Under the pieces are notes generated by a model, which worked only from the letters and a program-made list of their open reading frames with translations, was not told where the DNA came from and ran no database searches. Positions 36,701-48,700 of a stretch of DNA of 64,000 nt are shown piece by piece (within the stretch, counting starts at the first letter, position 1; each line of letters begins with the position of its first letter). Origin of the DNA: Aphis gossypii. Its lineage: Eukaryota > Arthropoda > Insecta > Hemiptera > Aphididae. The stretch covers positions 82,251,260-82,315,259 of the forward strand of contig NC_065530.1 of NCBI RefSeq assembly GCF_020184175.1. The letters run 5' to 3'. Both the position numbers and the translations under genes were made by a program.

Positions 36701-39700
36701 ACACAAATGGTGATGGTTAATGTTATTGTTATGACCGATGTGTTATTTTTTATACTTGAAAATAATCACAAGTATACTTTTTTTATGCCTGAAAGCAATA
36801 AAGAAAAAGAAACTAAAGTAATTTTTTCAATTAATAAGTTAAAAATATGTATAATACATTATGTGGTTATTTTTTATAGGTTTTAAAACCAGTTGCTGGT
36901 GTAGTATCATTGCAAAAACTCTTAGTCAGGGAAAAAGCTGGAACTGATACTAAAGGTATTTATTTAGTATCTTCTAATCCAGCCGAACCAGAAATGTTTG
37001 AGCTTAAAGTGCATAAACCTAAAGACAAACAAGTATGGATACAATCTATTCGTTCAGCTGTAAAAGAATGTCCTGAAGAAGAAGATGATGGATATGTAAC
37101 CTTCAGTTTTGAAGAAAGACAAAGGCAATTAGAAACTAAGAAAAATAATATAAGAGAAATTGTTGGTATGTATCATCTTATTGAATATTTTTATTTATAT
37201 AACATTTTAGTTTTATTATTTTTTTTTTTAATTTTTGTGTATAATTTGTATAGGAGTTTTGAGGCAAAAAGATGTGGAACAAGCTTTAATTTTGGAAGAA
37301 AAAATGGGTTTACAGTTAAAGCTTTTAGCATCTGCTGGAGTAGAAAGTTTACCAATTGAAACTCCATCATATTGTCATTTGGTTACTGAGCATCAAGATT
37401 CAGAAAAGATAAGAAAAGAAGTAATGAATGCTATACAGGTAAACTAACTATCACCTAAATTGTTATCTATATTTTTCTTTTATAAAATGTATACTTAACT
37501 ATGTTTTCAGAAAGTTAATGAACTTGCTTGTTCATTGTATGCTTCTGGCACGAATTTGTCTCGAAGTGCAAGTTCTGTTGGTGAACATCAAAGTGTAACA
37601 TATGTGTCTCCTACGTTACCTAAAAGAGCTGAAACATTTGGTGGATTTGATAATTCATTATCATCACCTAAAAGTAATTATAAATATAACAATATATCTC
37701 ATACATTGAATGTTACTTATTAGGATTAAAATATAAGATTTTTATTGTTAGCCAACTTATAATATTCATATATATTTAGATGTTCTGAGAAAATTACCAA
37801 AAGTTGTGGACGGTAATGAAAATAGTGTGGAATCAGGCAATTCTAGTCCAATGGGTACTCCAAGTTCCACACGTAAAGATTCTAAAATGGTAAAATAGAT
37901 CTATATAAATCATTTTATGATTGTCATAATTAATATTTTCTTATATATTTACATATTATTATAGAGAGATGGTAATCTTACATGGAAAGAAAATTGCAGT
38001 ACAAGTTCATCACAAAGTGCCACTACAATACAGTCATCCAGCGAGTTCCCAACATTATTAGCTTTAGGAAAAGAACAACAAGCTACAGCAATGGAATTAA
38101 CACATCATATTTATACTTTGTCTTCCATTATTTCACAACAAATGACTAATATTGATAGGTAAATATAATGCTAATTATAAATATATATGTAGGGTATACA
38201 TTGAATACCAGTTATTTTATTTTATGTTGTGTATTTTTATAGTGATATTAGAATCTGAACCCTACTAGTTACAAAAATTACTTTTAAATTTTAATCATAT
38301 ATAAGTGAAATAACGATTGAATCACATAATTTTATATGTTATATTGAACTTTGGCTAGTGATAACAATAATTGAAATTAAATGTATTAGTATTATGAGCC
38401 ATAAAAAGAGTGATTATAAAACATCAAAAATAATTAGTTGAATGAAATATATTACTTTTGTTTTGTAGTCTTCAAGCTGAGTTGGCTGCTTACAAATCTC
38501 AGAATCTTTTGGAAGATCCAACTGTAAACAGTTCAAATATGAGCTCTAGTACCGGGTTAAAAGATAAAAGGCCAATTTATAGACATAATCATCAATTGGA
38601 GGAACTTCGTAATCTACAAGATAAATTAACACACGAAAAAGAGTCTTGGATAAGAGAACGGGATTCTGAGATGAAGGATTTGGAAGAAAAAAGAGAACAG
38701 TTACTCAGATTACAGGTTAATTTAAAAATTTTAAATAGCAGTATTAAACTCTTTAATAATTATTAACAATGAAGTTTTTTTTATTGAATTCTAAAACTTA
38801 ATATCCTTTATTTTCTACAGTTGATTTCCTAGTGTTCTATCAGTATTAATAATAAATTAAAATTTCAATTGATTTTAGGAACAAGTACGGTTAGAACAAA
38901 CTGATGTAACTCAACAACGAGAGCAACTGTATCTTAAATTACAAATGCTAACCAATCAAGGTATTATTGTTTCACCTAATATGCAGCCACCACCTGTGTC
39001 ACCAAATCAACAAACTCAAAGTCAATCTTCCACTGATGGAATACCTCAACCATTATCTCATTCAGAATCGGTACGTAGTAAAAGAACTGATTCTATGAAA
39101 TGGAAACAGCATACTCCACCTTCAGCCACTTCATCATCAACATTACCTATTAATCTGATTAGTGCTACTAACCAACAAAAGGTAAGTGTATATTTGCAAT
39201 TGAAAATTAGGTAACATTCTCATGTGATCTATTTTTTATACTTTTGTTTAGGTAGCCTCCAAAGTTCAAATAAAACAAAAATTACCATTTAAATTAGCTA
39301 ATAAATTGGGTAACAATAATTCAAGTTCTGCATCTGACACCATACCCAATACCACAACTTCACCTTCTTCTCAATCAGCATATGCTTTTCAACAACTTTT
39401 GCCATTAAAGTTGCGCGAGAGTGCCAAAAACCCAATGAACCCTGTTCAAGGAAGTTCCGTTGAAATACTATCACCATCAAGTCAACAAGGTCCTAGTCAT
39501 TCACGTACAGGGTCTAGTCCAGCAATGATGCAAAGTGCTCAGGTATTTAGAAGATTATGATGTATAAATTATTTTTATAAGTTCTACTGTATATAATACC
39601 TATCCACTGTTGCTATCAATACATTTAACATTTATTTTTATACTCAAGGAACCAGATAATGTTACCATTTGACATAGGTGTTGATTATAGATTATTGTAC

Positions 39701-40370
39701 AAATAATTAAATTAAATGTTAATTTTGTAAATACTGAATATATCAGCAAACCCATGATAAATTAATAAATGATAATCTTAGTGATTTAATCATTCTATAC
39801 CTAGTCATTTATTGCATGATTAGTAATGATTGCATTCAAATACATTATTTTATTGATTACATTTTATATTGATTAATTATTTTAATTAAGAATTTATTTT
39901 TTTGTATTATTACCAATATATTATTTACTTCATTGTGTAGGAGTGTTAAAAAATAATTTTTACATTTACAATTTGAATACTATTTAATACTATACTATTA
40001 CTTCCTTATGTATTTCTAATAATTATTGGTAGCTTTTTTAGTCCAAAAAATGTTTATATCTTAAGCATTACATTTTGCAAGAGTTACACAAATATGTGTT
40101 TTATATTTACATAAAATATCTTAGTTATATCCTAGTAGCATGATATCTTGATGAAAATTATATTTATTTTTTATTTTAAATATTTAGATAATCGAGGGAA
40201 AACAATCAGGTAACAAAGCTGGCAGAACGAATACCTATCCAAAATTGCCTGAAAAATTTCGCATTCGTAGCCCAGAGTCAAAACAGTCCAAAACACCGAC
40301 TACAAACAGTGGCAGCATCAATAACACCAATGCTACCTCCACCACCGAAGAAGAAGTAATATTCTTCTGA
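24766..40370 (+). CDS. cysts: DH-PH Rho guanine nucleotide exchange factor (Cysts / ARHGEF18-ARHGEF2 group)
   Basis: Activates Rho GTPases; the fly orthologue group controls apical junction actomyosin (family knowledge). Coding exon starts: 24766, 25040, 25192, 25442, 25649, 25894, 26750, 27002, 27248, 27407, 32625, 33761, 34196, 34347, 34514, 34902, 35127, 36661, 36880, 37254, 37511, 37780, 37965, 38469, 38879, 39252 and 40188-40370. All junction phases agree, giving about 1487 aa. A Ser-rich N-terminal region leads to a C1 zinc finger at about 388-437 (HSWISPPYSNFEQSCDWC...CESCLITVHQNSC). The DH domain is at about 545-740 (YEFVLTEKHHCLTLRVM; FVTQRLTKYPLLIEP) and PH at about 778-895 (LRFEGTAWLM; ending KDKQVWIQSIRSAV). 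Coiled coils occupy about 1145-1310 (EELRNLQDKLTHEKESW), before a Ser/Pro/Gln-rich tail. The exon at 24741 is open upstream of the ATG, so an extended N terminus is possible. Confidence 0.9.
29517..29576 (+). other. Candidate in-frame 20-aa cassette exon of the RhoGEF gene
   Basis: A polypyrimidine tract and acceptor (ttctcag|gaaattt) are followed 60 nt later by a strong donor (gtgaa|gtaagt). The piece is open in the phase set by the exon ending at 27495 and rejoins the exon at 32625 in phase, adding the residues KFMVQFYSPWKVVATKLG with junction residues. Its length is a multiple of three, so inclusion or skipping both keep the frame. It sits just after the C1 domain. Confidence 0.5.
29921..30897. 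mobile_element. Foldback TIR element (about 400-bp arms) flanked by TA
   Basis: The ends are 'cagtgtgttctgttttatat' at 29921 and its near reverse complement finishing 'gggacacactg' at 30897, each bordered by TA. This suggests a Tc1/mariner-type TA target. The arms run inward for about 400 bp (to about 30330 and from about 30490) with scattered mismatches; shared blocks include tgaccgagtta, atttttaactctt and catgaataggt. The loop is about 150 bp. There is no transposase, so it is non-autonomous. It lies in a transcribed intron. Confidence 0.85.
32815..32957. repeat. SINE-like dispersed repeat, copy 1
   Basis: About 140 bp in a RhoGEF intron that aligns at roughly 70 percent by eye with 46877-47011 on the same strand. 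The best block is 'aaaatcggttcttc'; others are cacg.cac, ctgctg-like, atgg.agg.tgtc and ttctctc. It has no coding potential and is GC-richer than its surroundings. Family not recognised. Confidence 0.55.
35836..35990. mobile_element. hAT-type MITE
   Basis: A 155-bp element with 10-bp perfect ends CAGAGCCGTG...CACGGCTCTG and a G/C-rich inner stretch (aagggggacaagggggcaat). The flanks are atatatat and atatatta, compatible with an imperfect 8-bp target duplication but in low-complexity DNA. It lies in the RhoGEF intron between 35281 and 36661. Confidence 0.8.
39543..39560 (+). other. Possible alternative RhoGEF C terminus by intron retention
   Basis: If the donor at 39543 is not used, translation continues for five codons (VFRRL) to a TGA ending at 39560. 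This would drop the last 61 codons of the exon at 40188-40370. It is seen in sequence only; its use is unknown. Confidence 0.3.
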
Positions 40371-41754
40371 TTGTAATATTTTTCTATATCTTAAAATTTT
40401 CATTACTAGTGGATCTCTTTGTTTATATTTAATAGGACAAACTATTATGGACATTCTTAGACAATAATTATATTAATACTATATAACATTCTCCATTTAT
40501 ATATTTCTCATTCCACTATTTAACTTTTAAGTTTTTTAGAATCATTTAACGTCTTTCACATTTTTCCCCATCTATAATACTATAATTCATAATGGTATAA
40601 ATATTAGTAGAATTCAAATTCCCAATGATTTTTTTTATATTATACACATAGTATATATATTTTTTGTCATTGTTGTTAAAATATGTCTTTTTCTATTGCA
40701 TTTGTTTTTTTTTCCAAAATATTTATCCATTTTTTCCATTGTGATTTTTTTGTCAAAAATTATTTATTTTATTTCTTGTAGTTATCTATTTAAAATCCTT
40801 AAATTTAAGGCTAGTGGTAAGTTCGAGCTTTAACATGTGTTATTTTTTTATACATTTTGTTTTATATTTCTACTTCTATTTATATATTAATATTATTATT
40901 TTTTTTATGGGAAGTCTTTCTTTGAGGTAGCTTAAGCAATAATTGATGACTAAGACTTTCATACTTCGCCTATATGTTGCCTAACATAACTAGGGCTGTG
41001 ATGCACCTTTATTTTGTGGTTATATTTATATAGTATTTTTTTATTAAAAATATTTCATTAGTAATAATCGGTGATTACAGTTACTTAAGTGATGACAACA
41101 AATGCAAAAGATAAATACTATCTTAACTTGTATTTTTTTTTAAAAAATTTTTCTAAGATTGGCATGTTTTATCATCACTTAAGAAACTGTTTTGTACTAA
41201 CAATGTGTCTTATATGCAATACTTATTTTCAATGTGATTAACTATAAAAATATTGTTTTGATAACTTTTATATAATAAATATTTTAATGTTATATAACAG
41301 AATATTATGGTTCAAAAAAAAAAAATAATAAATGAATAATTTAGGTACTTAAATTTATAATTATTATGTTTTGTAAATATCACTAAATCTTCAGGATTAT
41401 TTGAACCATTCTTAGTAAAATATTTTTTAATTTTACCTTCTGTTTAACCATATTTTTGTTGATTTCGTCAGTGCACGGTTATTATTATTTTTTTTACTGT
41501 GTTTAAACCCTGTTAAGCCTAGTTCACAGTATTATATAACTTTTATGACCAAAACTATGTTTTTTTTTTTGTTACTCCTAGATTTTTTGAATCTTTTATT
41601 TGTTATTATTATTACAAATATTTTTTATTTTTGTAATAATACCTATATCAACCTTCTCAGTTTATTAACAATTTTTTTTAATAAGTTTTTGAAAGCTCAT
41701 TGTATTTTGTATGATGATACCTACCTTATATATTTATAATAATATATTATTATC

Positions 41755-41802
<48 letters not shown>

Positions 41803-42706
41803 GTATTGTATTACAGGTTATAATTTATTATATATTTATATAATATATACACTCATATTTATAAATGAATATAAATGAAAATATATATTGAACTTCTTTT
41901 TTTTATATTGTGTTATTATACAGTCTTTTTTTTAGGTTTGTAAAAAACATACTCTGATTTTTGATTCAGAAAATCATACATGATTTATTCAGTTCAAAAT
42001 CTTAATTTTAGTGTTACATTACATTGGTTATAAGTATAAGAATTAATAAGTATAAATAAGTTTTTTAAATTTATTTTTGCAAAGATCTAACAATCGTAAG
42101 TACAGTAATTATAATTATTTTCTTTTTAGTTGTTGCTTTTTTGTTTACTCTAATTATTGTGAGTTGAGTTTAAAACTCGTAAAAACTAATTAAATCTTAA
42201 TATTTTAAAATGTTTTTAAAAATAATTACAACTAATAAGGTAGTAAATTATATAATGATTCTTAATATATTTTCTTAGTGGGTTTTTATAACAAAGTCAA
42301 AAGTATTTTAAATAAAATTTAATAAAGTATTTCATCAATTAATAATAATAATAAACATATTGATAGGAAAATAACCATTACTCAAATATAAGTACATATA
42401 AGTATTAACAATTATACTTTATTTTATCATTTAAAACGCCAATTCATATTTTTATTTTTGTAATACCTATAGTAGTTTATATACTTAAAATTATGTTACA
42501 TACATTATACATATAGATAGGAAGATTATTGGTACATACTATTTAGATTTCGTTTTGTACATAAATTAGTAATATACCTGTCAAACTCTCATCATATTCA
42601 ACCTGAGTAGTTCGAGATAAAATGTATTTAAAATGATTTAACGATCGTCGGAATGGTCGCCCCATAAACAGACTTAATAGAGCCTGACAAGTTTCAAGCA
42701 AAGTGA
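40371..42706. other. Shared 3' region of convergent RhoGEF and SLC33A1 genes
   Basis: AT-rich sequence with no gene. The RhoGEF 3' UTR probably starts here, with a candidate AATAAA at 41274-41279. The SLC33A1 3' UTR enters from the right, with antisense tttatt signals near 42450. A long ATT microsatellite is at 41765-41802. The frame 41545-41739 is Phe/Leu/Ile-rich by composition only. Confidence 0.5.
41765..41802. repeat. (ATT)n microsatellite
   Basis: About 12 uninterrupted ATT units in the RhoGEF 3' flank. Confidence 0.95.
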
Positions 42707-45700
42707 TCATTCTTTTAGCACACCATGGATTAATCCGTCGTCGTTCACTTGCCAATCGCTCAATTGTCTGGACTGTAAGTTCTCGAGGATTTTTCTCAAG
42801 GACAGGTACCACGCTATACCGAGAACCGTGCAAATTGCCACTTCGACAAAGTAGCCGTCCACAACGATGACGCATTCGTCTCCAGCCAATTTCTTGCAAT
42901 CCTACGAACATTTATTTCAGCATAATATATGTATAATATATGTACGTAATAGGTATTACATGAATTTAAAACATTTTTGAAATCAAGATATTTTTTGTAC
43001 ATGTAATAAACTTATTAAATAAAAATAATATAACTGTTTATTACAGCTAATTGTTGCACGGTCATAGTTAATATTTAATAATTAGATAAAAGTGAATAAT
43101 TAATAAACAAAACCATATACCTGTGTAGATTATCTAAATATCCAATTGTAATGTTTCGACTGTTACAAATTACATTTATTTTAATGATGTGATTTTATTT
43201 TAAAATTGTAATGTCAGTAGAAAATTCAGTTAGTAGAAAAGATTTATTATTGATCGATAAAATTAATTTTTAATGATATTATAAAATAAAGTTGGTATCT
43301 ATCTATCTATAATATTAAAATAGCAATGTACTCGATGCAACATAATAGCAACAGGACGATTACAAATGAATAAAAATATTGGGTAGTAATCTGTCATCAC
43401 TAATATCAATATCGGTAACATATTATAATAAAAATGCAATTATTCAACATTTTGAATTTTAACTAATAAGTCGTTCAATATCTCGTCCTCCTAAAGTGTG
43501 CACGTGCATTTAATGTTCATAATTCTCGGATTTATATACACAAAAAAATCATAAAATCATTTTTTTGTATCAATGTACCAAAAACGGTGAAATATGCTCA
43601 TAAAAAAAAGTCACTATAAAAAAGTGGTAGGGCAGATTTTAGTATTAATTTTTTATTTACTTTATTCTTTGTTTTTGAAAGACATTCCATCTCTCGGTCT
43701 GTCGAACACTGTTTGATCGTCAGCATGCTAAGCAGTCCCAGAGACACAATTCGGGATACAGCCATTCCAAAATACCACACGGTATTTAATAGTGACATGT
43801 ATGTTCCACCGATTCGAGAGTCGCTGATTCGTATGAAGAACGATCTCACGCTCAAGTAAACGGCAACTAACAACACCTGTGAACGCCGACGAAATTAATC
43901 GTAAATTTTTATTGATACACATATTTTATAATGCAAATATTGCTCATGAAAAATAATTATGAATCAAATATTGTTATTTGTATTTTATAATAGACTATTT
44001 TTTTTACTAAATGTGTGGTGTATATCAGTGAGTTGTATTTTTTTTCACTTTAATTTATAGTTATCGTGTACAATTATTTGTTGACGTTATTCTTTTGAAA
44101 CATTGTATTATATGTTTATTATCATAAGTAGTACCACAAGTCAGCGACTAACTAAATATACTGGTGTTCCAAACTGCCAAGTTCCTTCAGTAAGGACATA
44201 CCACGTGGTCTTGGTTAACCGTGGTTTAATTTTCATAGGTACCTAATATATTATATTATTTACTATACATGGTTGGTTTAATTTACTGGCATGTTTTTAC
44301 TTGATCCAAATAGGTTCTTATATTAATACCTATCAAATAAATGATTTAAAAACTATCTTTTGATGGGTTTGCATATTATATACTTACCTACGTAGGTATC
44401 TATCGATACCATATAGGTCTATTTGCAAACACTGCAGATTAAGATATATATATATATATATATATATAGATAATATTTAAACATGTAGGTATAGGTAATA
44501 ACGTTGTGTTGATTTATAAATAAAAAATATAATACAAGTTATGCAATATAGGTATGATTGTATGAAGTCAATGAGTAGGTGACAATATTATTAGTGATAG
44601 TACCACTTGTTAAAGTGACAAAAGACGATAAGAATATACATATTATAATATTATTTTATTTACCAGTCTCAAAATACGAAGGAGTTCGAAAATCACGTAA
44701 TAGCATATCGACAAATTACTGTATTCGCCGCTTATAAAATTCGGCGTATAGTATACAAGGACTCCCGAAGAAATTCCCAACACCAACCTACAAAAAAGAA
44801 AAAAACTAACAATAATATTGAGGTAGGTATGTCTAATATAATAGTATGTTAACTTATATTTTGATATATCATAATATTATTATATCATAATTTATAACGA
44901 TCAATACAGATAGACTAAGGCTGTTTAGATAACTATAGTCAGGAGCGTGCCCAGGGGGGGAGTTTGGGTGTTAAAAAAAAAAAATAAAATAAAAATAATT
45001 GTTAATAAAAGTTTTACATAATATTATAATATATAATATATTATAATGTATATATAATATATATAAAAATATTGAACCCCCCCAACCCCCGAAAAAATTT
45101 CTAGGCACGCCCCTGACTATAGTACCTACGAATTTTAATATCTTAATATTGTATAAGTGAATTCTTCACAGTTTAAGTTTTCACATATTATATTAGATAT
45201 GTACTGATAGAGACTGTTTAAAATAATATATTTTTTTCGTAAGATGAAGTTAATATACATGGATATGATGCGCGTCACCACTCATCATCACTTACGAGCA
45301 TTTTATTTAAATTTTCTACAGCCATAACATCCAAATCCTAGTTATTAGGGAGTCAAAAATCCTAGTAACATTTTGTTTGTAAACTGCACATATATATAAT
45401 AACACGCCTAAACATTACATAAGTAAGTATAGCTGTATATTTGTATACATAGGTAGACACCTAAATGGCTGAAAATCTCTATCGTAATAGACAATAGTTA
45501 TATCCGGTCGAGTGCTGAAAGCCATCAAGTGGTACGGGCACCGCTTAGTATTACGATTTGCGAGTATACATATATATACAATTGAATTTTAAATTTTAAC
45601 ATTTGGTAAAAGTATTAACAGTGTTTTAAAATAACACATAATTTAAAATATTATTGTTTTATATATATACGTTATAAAATAAACTTAAATAACTTATGGT

Positions 45701-48700
45701 TTACAAGTTTATAAATATCAAATTATTATCAAAAATTACCAATATGGCACTGTCGTGTAAAGTATTTTCAACGGTCTCGGTCCACATGTATATTTAGCAA
45801 TAAAAATTGGAATAAAAATCTTTATGGGAATCAATGATAGATCAACCAAAGCCATGGATTCTTTTTCCACGCCATATTCCATAAATTTTGGATTTGACAC
45901 GGATGTTCCCATGGAAGAAAATGAAAACTGAAATAATAACATTTTAACCTTAAACATTAACAAGCACATACCTAGTGTCTTAGATAATATACGAAAAATT
46001 AGCAATCATTTAATGACTATGGAATGTGGTATTGTATATTTTCATCGTATTAAAATATATATTACTTCATATGCCAGCATAACTATAGTAAATATTTTCA
46101 TCGTCCGAAGGTTTATGATCTTCCATAACAATTTATACATTTGCTTGACATTGATTTGGCTGATTTTATCGGCCTGATTGCATTTCTCTTTTACAAATAG
46201 AGCAATAGACGCGGAGACCATAGTGTATACTATTCCCCAGAAGAATAAATATCCTGTAAGCAAATAATTATTGAGCAGTGGTTTTATTATTAAAGGACAA
46301 AAATGCAGGGAATTTCTGTATAGTTATGTAGTTCGGCAGCTAAACATTAAGCCGTCTGGAAAAATCAAATAAAACCGTTTCAATAGAAAAAAGACTCTAC
46401 AGAAAAAACCTTCACGTCTCATATAAGGTAGTCGGGTATTTTTTTAAATTTTATTTGAAAGCGAATAACTCTATTCAGATCATATTTTTCGGATAACGGT
46501 TTTTAATTAACCATGTCAGAAAAATGTATTTTAAAGTGGGTACTCAAAAGTGTGTACAACGCAATATATATAAGGACGTTTAATATATAACAATTTTAAA
46601 AAATAGAGTTTTTAAAATCACAAGATGTTCGTCTTTCAAACATAAAAATAAAGAAAAAAATAATCAAAACCTGACTAGGAAATTCACGAGCATGGTAGTT
46701 TTTCTGTAACTGTATTCGGTTGCTCTAAAATAATATCTATACATATATCTACATGACTACATATTAAGTAGTCATTAATTATTATTGCACAGTGTCACTA
46801 AGAGGTACAAATTGATTTTATTTGAATTTTCTGCCAATTTCGCACTCTGTATATTATTGCGTAAAACGTATTTTGTACCCTGTTCACTGAGAAAATGTGG
46901 TCGACTAAAATCGGTTCTTCTGCTCATCTCTACACGACACTTAACTGCTGCGAGCTGATCTCGATGGTAGGGTGTCACGCGGAGTGTGCAGAATTCGCAT
47001 GTTCTCTCGTCGGACAGAGTACATAATGTTTTACGCGTGGTATTCGCATGTACAGAAAATGTGCATAAAGTGAGTCACTTTTTCCCAGTGTATAAAGGTG
47101 CACTGCCGCCTACTATATTATGTAGGTATTCGTGTACCCACGTACCGTGTTCGAACTTATATCATATGCTTTAAGTTAAAACGTCAAAATTCGTTTGAAT
47201 ATTTAATGAAAATAATTGTTTATTTACAGTTTATGTAAACCGGAAAATACTTAAAAGTATGTCCTACATTAGAGGTTATAAGTGCTATGGCATGTGCGAA
47301 TAGATGTATCTATGATTGTAGCACGCAGATTAAAAAAATAATTTTAATGAAAATTAATTAGAAACAAAGTTACATATTATGATATGTTAACGGAGACGTC
47401 ATACACGATGAGACAAAAATAAAAATAATGACGATTCATTAAAATGATTGTTGGCTTTTTATGGCGTATTGGCAAACTAATATTAAAAGAGGCGTATTAA
47501 AATATAAAATTATTATTTTAACGTGTCTTGGTAATTTTTCTATTATATTTTCTGTGCAATTAAGTTATTTTTACCCCCATTTAAAGTGTTGTTTGTATAA
47601 ACTATACTCCCCGCAAGTTCACAAGTGCTTATGTTTGTTCAACGAAAAGTCGAAAATTGCACTGGATATTATGGCTTTGCATTCAATATACTATGTACAT
47701 ATTTTTTTTTATATATTTACATTTGAATGTGCGTTAGTGGAGATTGTAAATAATAGATGTTAATATTTGCATAAGAGAAACTCTGTTCATCACTACGAAC
47801 GGATTTTTCCTCATACACCAAAAACTTAATATTCTCTATACATTTATAAAAAAAAATTGTGACTAAGCTGAAAAGCTGTTTTCATACAATGGATTACCTT
47901 GTACAAAATCCTATAACTAATGAGTATCCAGTTGAAAGAATTGCTTATATCAATAGAATAAATCGTAAATGTTTATTTTTTTTTAAGCTACAAAACAATA
48001 AATTGAGGACGTGATCTTAAAGATATTGAATGAATGAATACAGTTTTCCTTTTTATAAACCATAAGCTTGGCATATGCGTGCCATAAATAGTATATTATG
48101 ACCCACAATACGATTTTAATATAATTACATTTAATTTATGGGTTGATATTTCACGTAAGAACGACTTACCTTCCATCGAAATTATGCCACCTTTTTGGAC
48201 TGTAAAACGTAGCCACTTGTTGCAAAATTCCTCGGACTCTAACAATATGAACAATACGTAACCGAATGCTACTCCCAATGCTTGACCGGACGTATTGCAC
48301 GTAGATGCGTATCCTAAATTCTCTCTGAAAACTCAGAAATAAAAACAACATACAATATTCAAACTAAAAGCGCTGTAATATTATCAGTAGCAGTCGTAAC
48401 CACATTACATTTTTAAAGAAAAAGTAGTCGTACAATCCGCACACTTTTATACATTAATTTTGCACAGTTTTCCCAATATAAAACCGTTCAATACCGCCCA
48501 CACACTATATATATATATATATCAATAACGAAAACATTTATCTAATGTAGCGGGCCACGTATAAGCAACCGTGTACGGAGCTGTGCAGTATCGTCGCAGT
48601 GAAATAAATAAGTCGTAAAATTCTTCAAAGTGATTTTTTATTTTTTTTATTGAATATGTTTCCAAGTCCAAATGACCAAATCCTGACTGGCGTGAAGGTG

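Noticed and set aside
41545..41739. Hydrophobic frame resembling a small membrane protein
   Set aside because: It lies in the RhoGEF 3' flank and is a run of T-rich codons.
47461..47763. 100-codon plus-strand frame inside SLC33A1 intron 4
   Set aside because: Phe/Tyr/Ile-rich by base composition, with no family similarity that I can recognise and no splice context.
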